NCBI GenBank assembly: GCA_002345505.1
Contig: DDWJ01000033.1
Location: 1 to 12,974, forward strand
Direction of reading: 5' to 3'
DNA from: Caryophanales bacterium UBA2289
Lineage (GTDB): Bacteria > Bacillota_I > Bacilli_A > Izemoplasmatales > Hujiaoplasmataceae
DNA: 12,974 nt
Shown: positions 1-6,764 of the stretch, one piece after another
How positions within the stretch are numbered: position 1 is the first letter of the stretch
How the letters are laid out: every line of letters begins with the position of its first letter
Position numbers and translations under genes: made by a program
Notes under the pieces: generated by a model
What the model was told of the DNA's origin: nothing
The model's input: the letters and a program-made list of their open reading frames with translations, nothing else
Databases searched by the model: none

Positions 1-635
1 GTAGACTGTTTCTTTACAGCCTCTTCTTTCTTTTTAGCATAATATTCTTCTTTTTTTTGTTGCCAATAGACTTTATCTTCATTTGTGATTTTGCGGATAA
101 TCTTACAATGATTACCAGCCGCAACCACACCAGACGGCATAGATTTTGTCACAACTGAACCAGCTCCAATAATAGACCCATCACCGATTGAGACTCCCGG
201 ATTAATCACGACATTTCCACCTATCCAAACATCATTTCCGATAATTATCTTTTTACCATACTCTAGGTATGAATTTCTAACATCTTTATCAATCGGATGA
301 GTAGCTGTATAGATATTTACATTAGGTGCAAACATAACGTTATCACCAATTGTAACTTCATTTACATCAAGAATTATGCAATTGAAATTTGCATAGAAGT
401 TATTTCCTACTGTGATATTCACTCCATAATCGCAATAAAAAGGTTTGTTGATGAAACAATTCTCACCTACACTTTTAAACAATTTGTGCGCAAGGATTTC
501 TCTGGTTCTAAAATCATTGAATTTTGTTTGATTGAACTCATCAAGAATCGCATGACACTTTATATGCATCTGCGTTAATTCTTGATCTGGAGAATAATAA
601 AGTTCCCCACTTAACATTCTTTCTCTTTCGCTCAT
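1..635 (-). CDS. maa: Maltose O-acetyltransferase-type sugar acetyltransferase, 3' end cut by window edge
   Basis: Reading the minus strand from the ATG at 635 gives 211 codons with no stop before the window edge, so the C-terminus is missing. The start MSERERMLSGELYY is the typical Mac/Maa N-terminal motif that precedes the hexapeptide-repeat fold. A left-handed beta-helix follows, with hexapeptide turns such as VTIGDNVMF, IIIGNDVWIGGNVV and VSIGDGSIIGAGSVV. The YTATHP motif carries the expected catalytic histidine. Family members transfer acetyl from acetyl-CoA to maltose, glucose or related sugars in the cytoplasm; the acceptor here is not known. The start has an AGAAAGG ribosome site and lies 15 bases after the stop of the YitT-family gene, so the two are probably co-transcribed. 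After the usual family end (about residue 183) the reading continues with about 28 Lys/Glu-rich residues, which is unusual. Confidence 0.9.
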   Translation of the reverse strand, partial: MSERERMLSGELYYSPDQELTQMHIKCHAILDEFNQTKFNDFRTREILAHKLFKSVGENCFINKPFYCDYGVNITVGNNFYANFNCIILDVNEVTIGDNVMFAPNVNIYTATHPIDKDVRNSYLEYGKKIIIGNDVWIGGNVVINPGVSIGDGSIIGAGSVVTKSMPSGVVAAGNHCKIIRKITNEDKVYWQQKKEEYYAKKKEEAVKKQS

Positions 636-650
636 GTTTTTTTAACCTTT

Positions 651-1499
651 CTACTGAAGTTTATTAAATCCTTCTCCATATACTTCATGAGTATTGTTAA
701 TAGTTAAGAACACCCTAGCATCTAATTTATTGATAAATGCTCTTAATTTTAAAAACTCTCTTTTATTGATTACAACGACAATAATATTCCTTTTTTGTTC
801 TGAATATCCGCCTTCACCGTAATAAGTAGTGAACCCTCGATCAAGTTCTTTGATGATGAACTCTTTTATCTCTTCGTATTTTTCACTTATTATCGTTACT
901 TCTTTTTTTAGATTAAAGCCTTCGATAATATAATCAATAACAAATGCATTGATTAAAACCCCAAGTGCTGCGTACATCGCAAGCTTTGCCCCAAAGGCAA
1001 ATCCGGCTAAAAAAGTAATTAGAATATCGGAAATAAAGACGCCTTTACCTAAATCAATATGGAAGAATTTATGTAAGATTTTAGCGGTAATATCGGTTCC
1101 GCCGGTTGAAGCGTTTTGATTAAAAACAATGCCCATACCGCTACCGGCAATGATAATCCCAAAGATTAACTCTAAAGCAATATCTCCTACTAAAGGCTCA
1201 GTTACAGGAACAAGTTTTTCTAACACAAAAATAATTAACGAAACAGCGAAACTTGAGTAGATGGTTTTTACCCCAAAAGCTTTACCGATAAGAATAAACG
1301 CTATTACAAACAAAATTAGATTAATCCCTATCATTATTATCCCTACTGGTAGTACTGGTAAAAAGTTATTTATGACTATTGCTAAACCATTGGCACCACC
1401 AACCGCTAAATTACTTGGCATCAAAAAGAAGTAAAGACCTGCAGAAACCATGATAATACCTAAGTGTAGTAATAAATATTCTTTAATTTTCCTTTTCAT
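651..1499 (-). CDS. YitT-family membrane protein (YitT/DUF161 plus DUF2179)
   Basis: This is a 282-residue integral membrane protein. Five or so hydrophobic segments fill residues 1-195, and a soluble C-terminal domain (about 200-282) follows. Family hallmarks are the NASTGGTDITAKIL segment, the RGFTTYYGEGGYS segment at the start of the DUF2179 domain, and the closing EVYGEGF. The biochemical role of YitT proteins is not established; they are common, multi-copy membrane proteins in Firmicutes. The longest reading frame opens at 1547, but I choose the ATG at 1499. It has a GGAGGT ribosome site at 1508-1513 at proper spacing, and a TATAAT box at 1530-1535 lies inside the longer version. The gene is divergent from the U32 gene and probably leads an operon with the sugar acetyltransferase. 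Family call is firm; function is not known. Confidence 0.92.
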   Translation of the reverse strand: MKRKIKEYLLLHLGIIMVSAGLYFFLMPSNLAVGGANGLAIVINNFLPVLPVGIIMIGINLILFVIAFILIGKAFGVKTIYSSFAVSLIIFVLEKLVPVTEPLVGDIALELIFGIIIAGSGMGIVFNQNASTGGTDITAKILHKFFHIDLGKGVFISDILITFLAGFAFGAKLAMYAALGVLINAFVIDYIIEGFNLKKEVTIISEKYEEIKEFIIKELDRGFTTYYGEGGYSEQKRNIIVVVINKREFLKLRAFINKLDARVFLTINNTHEVYGEGFNKLQ

Positions 1500-1529
1500 A
1501 ATAAATAACCTCCATTTTTCAACATAATA

Positions 1530-1558
1530 ATTATAATACAAAATCATATTTTAAAAAA
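1530..1558 (-). promoter_or_regulatory. Putative promoter of the YitT-family gene
   Basis: The minus strand shows a perfect TATAAT (1530-1535). Seventeen bases upstream of it is a poor -35 (TTTTTT, 1553-1558). The predicted start of transcription leaves a leader of about 25 bases that includes the GGAGGT ribosome site. It is back to back with the plus-strand promoter at 1591-1621. Confidence 0.5.
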
Positions 1559-1590
1559 CTAATTTATCCTTATAAAATCAAAAAACATTT

Positions 1591-1621
1591 TTAATTATTA
1601 ATTATAAATAAATGATATAAT
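1591..1621 (+). promoter_or_regulatory. Putative extended -10 promoter of the U32 gene
   Basis: The plus strand reads TGATATAAT at 1613-1621, a perfect -10 with the TGn extension. The -35 region is weak (TTAATT near 1591), as is common for extended -10 promoters. It precedes the GAGGTG ribosome site at 1640-1645 and the ATG at 1651. Confidence 0.5.
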
Positions 1622-1650
1622 TATAGTGTTAAAAATATCGAGGTGTATTA

Positions 1651-4005
1651 ATGAAACAAGTAGAGTTATTGTCTCCAGCTGGAGATCGTTTATCATTTAT
1701 CGGAGCTATTAATGCCGGGTGTAACGCGGTTTATTTAGCCGGCAAAAAATTTGGGGCTAGATCTTTCGCTCAAAACTTTGAAGTTGAAGAAATCATTGAA
1801 ATGATTAAATACGCTCATTTAAGAAATGTATTAGTCTATGTAACATTAAACACTCTCGTATATGACGCTGAAATCCCTGCTTTGATTGAGTATGCGGATA
1901 TCTTGGTTAAAAACCATGTTGATGCTTTAATCATTCAAGATTTAGGCGTATTAGAAATCTTTTCAAAACGTTATCCGAATACTGATTTACACGCTTCAAC
2001 CCAGATGAACACACTAAATGTAGAACAAGCCAAATTCTTGAAATCTATTGGTGTTAAAAGAATCATCCTTGCCAGAGAAACTTCTATTGAGGAGATCAAA
2101 CACATCAAAGAAAATGTTGATATCGAACTGGAAGTTTTTATTCATGGTGCTTTATGTATTTCTTATTCCGGAAATTGTTATTTCAGTTCCATGATTGGTG
2201 GTAGGAGCGGCAATCGAGGCGAATGTGCCCAGAGTTGTCGTTTGCCATATGAACTTTATAAAGAAGATGAATTAGTTGAAGATAAAAGCTATTTGTTATC
2301 AGCCAAAGACTTAATCACAATTGATCATTTAGAAGCATTGATTGAACTTGGAATCAATTCCTTAAAAATCGAAGGAAGAATGAGAAAGCCTGAGTATGTT
2401 GTTCAGTCAATCAAATCTTATCGATATTTAATCGATAGTTATTATAACAATCAAGAAATAGATAAAGAAAATGAAAAAGAGAAACTAACAAAAGTATTCA
2501 ATCGCGGTCAAACTAAAGGTTTTTTATTTAACGAAATTCCTAAAGATATCGTCAATAGCGATAAACCAAATCATGTTGGTGTTACAATTGGAAAAGTTAT
2601 TAATTTTAATAGGGGTAAAGTTACTGTATTATTAAATGATTCTTTAAGTGTTAATGACGGAATCAAATTCATTAGCAATAAAGAAAGTGGAATGACCGTA
2701 TCCAGAATCAGTAAGAATGATATGATAATATCTCAAGCATTTAGTGGAGAAGTCGTAGTTTTAGATTCTAAAGATCCAGTTGAAGTTGGATCAGTTGTTG
2801 TTAAGACATCTGATAGCGAACTAGAAAATACACTTTCAGTCTTTTTGAAGGAAGATTACACTTCTATCCCATTAAAAGGAACTGTAAACGCCTATCTAAA
2901 CAACAGACTATCTGTTGAAGTTATCGACGAACTAAACAACCTTTATTTCGTTGAAAGTAATTTTTTAATTCCCGAAGCTAAAAACCAACCAATCACAAAA
3001 GAAAATCTATCTGAACATTTCTATAAACTTGGCAATACACCTTTTGCCTTTGAGAAACTGGAAATTAAATCCAATGAATTAGGTTTTATACCCGTGAAAG
3101 TAATTAATGAATTAAGAAGAGATTTAATTGAAAAAATAATCGCTGAGAGAACAAAAAGACCAGAAAGAAAGATAGTTGATTATAGTTCTTCTAAAAATAT
3201 TGACTTGAATATTGAAAATAAACCTAATCTTATTGTTTCGGTTAATAATACCGAACAGTTTGAAGCCGCTAAAAGTTTAGGTATCAAAGAGATTTATTTA
3301 GATGCTAATCTATCTATAAATAACGACACTTATCAAGACACGAAAACCATTAGAAGACAAAGAAGAATCAATCCTTTTGCTGATTATAAAAAAAATAAAG
3401 AAACAGTCATATCTGAAATTGGTTTATTAAACAAAAAAGAAAAATTCTCAAGAATAATCACCGATGAATTTATGAATGTCACCAACATTTTTTCTGTCCA
3501 CTTTCTTCACTTGAATGGTGTAGAAAGAATAACTTTATCATCTGAAACTAATCAATATATATTAGATAATATAGTGAAAAACTACTTCGATACATTCAAA
3601 ACCATTCCAAACTTGGAAAAAGTAGTTTACGGTAGAGAAGAGTTGATGATTTCAAAGTATTGTCCAATCGCCAAGAGTTACGGAACCAATGTGGGCTGTA
3701 TGCTTTGTTATAAGAATCAGTATTACTTAAAAGACCGAAAAGATGAATTGTACCCATTGATTAATGACGGTTTGTGCAATATAAAAATAATGCACTCTAG
3801 ACCGCTAGTTTTGATTGATTATGTTTTTGATCTAATTCAAAATGGAATCTATAATTTACGATTGAACTTCACAACTGAAAGTTATGAAGAAACAGTTAAA
3901 ATTATCAACGCTTATCAAAATGCTATTAATAAGTTACCATTTAACTTAGGGATAGATAAATACACAAAAGGAAAATATATTACAAAAGTAGCTGAAGATT
4001 TTTAA
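1651..4005 (+). CDS. U32-family protein (DUF3656/RlhA-like, probable RNA hydroxylation protein)
   Basis: The protein has 784 residues. Residues 1-260 form the U32 catalytic region: ELLSPAGD near the start, then the signature around EVFIHGALC, SGNC, and RSGNRGECAQSCR. Four cysteines (C169, C176, C192, C196) lie where family members are thought to hold an iron-sulfur cluster. A middle region (about 300-505) resembles the DUF3656/barrel part of long U32 proteins. The last 280 residues carry a second cysteine set (C671, C683, C686, C709). Although named peptidase U32, characterised relatives TrhP and RlhA make 5-hydroxyuridine in tRNA or 5-hydroxycytidine in 23S rRNA from prephenate-dependent chemistry. 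Length and domain order place this protein nearer RlhA than TrhP (about 450 residues); that assignment is inference. It is monocistronic, with its own promoter and a terminator directly after the stop. Confidence 0.88.
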   Translation: MKQVELLSPAGDRLSFIGAINAGCNAVYLAGKKFGARSFAQNFEVEEIIEMIKYAHLRNVLVYVTLNTLVYDAEIPALIEYADILVKNHVDALIIQDLGVLEIFSKRYPNTDLHASTQMNTLNVEQAKFLKSIGVKRIILARETSIEEIKHIKENVDIELEVFIHGALCISYSGNCYFSSMIGGRSGNRGECAQSCRLPYELYKEDELVEDKSYLLSAKDLITIDHLEALIELGINSLKIEGRMRKPEYVVQSIKSYRYLIDSYYNNQEIDKENEKEKLTKVFNRGQTKGFLFNEIPKDIVNSDKPNHVGVTIGKVINFNRGKVTVLLNDSLSVNDGIKFISNKESGMTVSRISKNDMIISQAFSGEVVVLDSKDPVEVGSVVVKTSDSELENTLSVFLKEDYTSIPLKGTVNAYLNNRLSVEVIDELNNLYFVESNFLIPEAKNQPITKENLSEHFYKLGNTPFAFEKLEIKSNELGFIPVKVINELRRDLIEKIIAERTKRPERKIVDYSSSKNIDLNIENKPNLIVSVNNTEQFEAAKSLGIKEIYLDANLSINNDTYQDTKTIRRQRRINPFADYKKNKETVISEIGLLNKKEKFSRIITDEFMNVTNIFSVHFLHLNGVERITLSSETNQYILDNIVKNYFDTFKTIPNLEKVVYGREELMISKYCPIAKSYGTNVGCMLCYKNQYYLKDRKDELYPLINDGLCNIKIMHSRPLVLIDYVFDLIQNGIYNLRLNFTTESYEETVKIINAYQNAINKLPFNLGIDKYTKGKYITKVAEDF

Positions 4006-4007
4006 AA

Positions 4008-4042
4008 ACAAAAGAATGAGACTAATTCTCATTCTTTTTCTG
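4008..4042. terminator. Bidirectional hairpin terminator between convergent genes
   Basis: AAAGAATGAGA (4011-4021) pairs with TCTCATTCTTT (4027-4037) across a 5-base loop, giving an 11-bp stem. The plus strand continues with a T run (4035-4039) and the minus strand with CTTTTGTTTTT, so it can stop both the U32 transcript and the opposing operon. The stop codon and last codons of the minus-strand kinase-like gene lie inside the hairpin. Confidence 0.8.
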
Positions 4043-4708
4043 TTTATTGGATAATCCAAAATGCTCTTCAACCTGTTTAAATTTCTCTAAAATATCGTCT
4101 TCTAACGTTTCTCTAACAAGATAGAAAAATCCTGATTTCGTAAAACGTTCTACTACTTCCTGACGGTTAGCATAAGCTAAAGTTTCTTTAAACTTTTTCA
4201 AGTTTTTTTCAGGTTTGTCAGTTTTTTTGATTACATCCAGAAGAAACTGTTTTTCTTTATCCATCCGATTAAACCACTCATTTGTAGAGATTTCGGGAGT
4301 GGTTACCATATAACAAACCCTACTTCTGTCGCTGATTCTTTCTAAAACTTCATGAGGTAGATTTGTATCTACGATAACTAATCTATCTTTTGCGATGGAA
4401 AGAAGTTCTAAAATTTCAAATTCAATTTGTTCTTTAGAGGTGTTATCTAACCAATTAGCATAATCTTCTTTATCTCTCGTGACAAACTCTTCCCAATTTT
4501 TCATAGTGTTGAAATAATTCATATTAGGATGGGTTTCTTTTGTGGTGAGTTTTAAAAAATCACCGAATTTATAGTTTTCTTCACAATGAATCATGTTATA
4601 CTTATCGGCTAACATTTTACAGATAGTTGATTTGCCAGCATAAGCTGTCCCATTGATAAAATATACGTTTTTTAAGTAATGTTTAATAAGCTTATCATCA
4701 ATATACAT
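4022..4708 (-). CDS. Small P-loop NTPase, kinase-like
   Basis: This 228-residue soluble protein has a clear Walker A motif near its start (GTAYAGKS, residues 20-27) after a beta strand (NVYFIN). A possible second strand with an acidic end (RLVIVDTNLP, about 109-118) follows the helical middle. The size and the GTxxAGKST motif fit the adenylate/shikimate/cytidylate-type kinase fold, but I see no substrate-specific signature, so the substrate is unknown. The start has an AAGGAAG ribosome site. The gene begins 11 bases after the thioesterase stop and is the last gene of the four-gene operon. Its C-terminus (NKQKKNEN) is encoded inside the bidirectional terminator. Whether it serves the McrBC-like pair upstream or is a passenger cannot be told from the sequence. 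Confidence 0.75.
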   Translation of the reverse strand: MYIDDKLIKHYLKNVYFINGTAYAGKSTICKMLADKYNMIHCEENYKFGDFLKLTTKETHPNMNYFNTMKNWEEFVTRDKEDYANWLDNTSKEQIEFEILELLSIAKDRLVIVDTNLPHEVLERISDRSRVCYMVTTPEISTNEWFNRMDKEKQFLLDVIKKTDKPEKNLKKFKETLAYANRQEVVERFTKSGFFYLVRETLEDDILEKFKQVEEHFGLSNKQKKNEN

Positions 4709-4719
4709 TTTTATCTTCC

Positions 4720-5163
4720 TTATTGTTCAACTTCTATTTCGATTAGCAACGAACTCAAGTATTGCTTTGCTTTTTGGGTTAATGGCGAAGATTTTCTCGT
4801 TAATTCATCCATCTGAACAATAACTGTTTCACTAGTAGCCACTAGTTTATTGTTTTGGTATAAACTCTGAATAATATTAATAGAGCTATTGCCTATTTTA
4901 GTTATCCCTGTGCCAATATCAACAATTCCCGGCCAGTTGATTTCAGAAATTAGACTTGTGTTAACCTTAGCAATAACAAAACTGCAGTTTGGACTTAACA
5001 ACTCGTTCTTTGAATTATATAAAATTTCGACTCTACCAGTCTCTAAAAACTGTGCAAAAACAGCATTATTAACATGACCTTGTCTATCGGTATCGCGATA
5101 TCTTACCTTATCAAAGGTTTTAAATGGATAATCCGATAAAACTAACTCACTAATTTTTTTCAT
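4720..5163 (-). CDS. Hotdog-fold acyl-CoA thioesterase (4HBT/YbgC-like)
   Basis: The 147-residue product carries the hallmark of 4-hydroxybenzoyl-CoA-type thioesterases, YRDTDRQGHVNNAVFAQFLE (residues 22-41), which includes the acidic catalytic region and the start of the hotdog helix. The remaining beta strands are at about 60-120, and the length is normal for a single-domain enzyme. Such enzymes hydrolyse acyl-CoA thioesters in the cytoplasm; the acyl group preferred here is unknown. The start is well supported by an AGGAGG site directly upstream. It lies 40 bases after the stop of the DUF2357-like gene and 11 bases before the kinase-like gene, so it is probably transcribed with both. Confidence 0.88.
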   Translation of the reverse strand: MKKISELVLSDYPFKTFDKVRYRDTDRQGHVNNAVFAQFLETGRVEILYNSKNELLSPNCSFVIAKVNTSLISEINWPGIVDIGTGITKIGNSSINIIQSLYQNNKLVATSETVIVQMDELTRKSSPLTQKAKQYLSSLLIEIEVEQ

Positions 5164-5203
5164 GGTTCCTCCTAAGTAATTAAAACAAAATTCTATATTT
5201 CAG

Positions 5204-6763
5204 TTATATCTTCTCGTGATGATTATTACAATGAGGACAGATAATCTCATTATTTTGATTAATCTTAGTTATATTTCTAAAATACATTTGTGACTCAATC
5301 TGCTTTTCTTCAAACCATGCTTTATCATACTCAAAATCAAATTTCTTGAGAACATTTTTCTTTTGATTAGCATTTTGAGTGTAAAAGAATTTTTGGTTTG
5401 TTTCTTGGCAGAAACCTTCTTTAATTTGAATCATGCAATCGTCGCATTGATGATAGCTATGTCTTTGGTCATGACTTAGATTGCCGCCACAGAAAGGACA
5501 TGTTTTTCTTAAAGTGTCTGAATAAACCATGCCTTTAAGAATGATTTGCTGGAGTCGCCTAAATGAATCAATGTCTTCCATGTTAATGAAGATATCGTTT
5601 CTTTCAAGATATTCTTTTTCAAAAGGACTAATTGGGATGATTTCATTAATCGAGTATGACTTCTTCTTTTTTTCTATTTCTTCAGGAGAATAGACGGAAT
5701 TAGTCAACATTATTTTATAAGTTTTTTCTTTAGTAAAAGCTAAGAACACTTCTGCTTTATCATTATTGGTGATATTAAGAGTCCAATCCTTAAACTTAAA
5801 GATGATATCTGGTTTTGTCAAGTCCATCTTCGTTTCAGGATTGATTTCAAAGTTAAAATGTCCGCTAGCAAAAATCATTAGAATTAAAACATAGTTTAAA
5901 TAATTCTTGCTTAACGAATCAAAATCAATATTTTCATCGATTTTTTCTTCATTGGTTTTATTGCCTATTAAAAATTTGTGAATCTTATAAACTTGTTTAT
6001 AATCCTTTTGCATTAAAAAGATATTGGTTTTCTTAAGTTTTAGATGTTTATTTCTCTTTTTGTTTTTTTGATAAATCGGTTTATGAAGTCTCGGAGTTAT
6101 CGCTTGATTAACAAACGATAGTTCATGTAGGGTCTTTTTAGCTAAAACAAGATACTGATTAAAATCTCTGATATAACCTGTGTGTAATTTTCCTAAGGCT
6201 AAGAAATACTTTACATGATTAACCTTTTCAAGTAGGTTAAATCTCATGATGTCGCTAGCATAGAGAAGATTTTCTAATGTTCTTCGGTTTTTTCTAACCA
6301 AGCCCATGACTTCATCAACGGTATTACAAAAAATGACATTTTCATAAATGCTATAATCGTCTTCATAAAGTCTAGTTAATAGTTTTCTTGGTTTTACGCC
6401 TCTTTTTGTTATGTTGGCTACATGTTGGCTATGACTAGCAAGATGCAAAAAAGTGTTTTGATTGATGATTCTAGCATTTTCTACAGGTAAAACATCATCA
6501 CTGTCTTTCAAAATGATGATGGGTTTACTGAAGATTCTTTTTATAGCCGGTAAAGCTTTTTTTATGTACTCAATATTCTTTTCCAAGAGTTCAAAGTCAA
6601 AATTTGGTTCGATAGAAAAAAGCGTCATGTTGTGAACAACATAGTAATCAAATTCAATGTAAGAGATCGATTGATGTTTATCAACGAAATCTTGGATGCT
6701 TGCCATTAATGAAGAAAAACGTTTGTATTCTTCGATTTTTATTTTCTTTAGGTCTTTAGTCAT
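5204..6763 (-). CDS. DUF2357/McrC-like partner protein with C-terminal zinc ribbons
   Basis: This is a 519-residue soluble protein. The stretch HSQHVANITKRGVKPRKLL followed by YEDDYSIYENVIFCNTVDEV (about 112-151, with a Y-E-N motif at 140-142) resembles DUF2357 proteins, which commonly partner McrB-like motors. A very basic segment (about 231-245) may bind nucleic acid. Near the end are a CPFCGG/CDDC zinc ribbon (C422, C425, C440, C443) and a second CPHCNNHH pair (C509, C512, then His). A KPDIIF strand (about 317-322) could belong to a PD-(D/E)XK-like core, but no clear catalytic (D/E)xK follows, so nuclease activity is uncertain. I choose the ATG at 6763, one base after the motor gene's TAA; an in-frame TTG at 6778 would overlap that gene. 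Neither has a strong ribosome site, which suggests translational coupling. The link to DUF2357 is by motif memory and context, not a search. Confidence 0.7.
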   Translation of the reverse strand: MTKDLKKIKIEEYKRFSSLMASIQDFVDKHQSISYIEFDYYVVHNMTLFSIEPNFDFELLEKNIEYIKKALPAIKRIFSKPIIILKDSDDVLPVENARIINQNTFLHLASHSQHVANITKRGVKPRKLLTRLYEDDYSIYENVIFCNTVDEVMGLVRKNRRTLENLLYASDIMRFNLLEKVNHVKYFLALGKLHTGYIRDFNQYLVLAKKTLHELSFVNQAITPRLHKPIYQKNKKRNKHLKLKKTNIFLMQKDYKQVYKIHKFLIGNKTNEEKIDENIDFDSLSKNYLNYVLILMIFASGHFNFEINPETKMDLTKPDIIFKFKDWTLNITNNDKAEVFLAFTKEKTYKIMLTNSVYSPEEIEKKKKSYSINEIIPISPFEKEYLERNDIFINMEDIDSFRRLQQIILKGMVYSDTLRKTCPFCGGNLSHDQRHSYHQCDDCMIQIKEGFCQETNQKFFYTQNANQKKNVLKKFDFEYDKAWFEEKQIESQMYFRNITKINQNNEIICPHCNNHHEKI

Positions 6764-6764
6764 T

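Noticed and set aside
297..578. 93-codon plus-strand frame
   Set aside because: It lies antisense within the clear sugar acetyltransferase gene and has no protein-like features.
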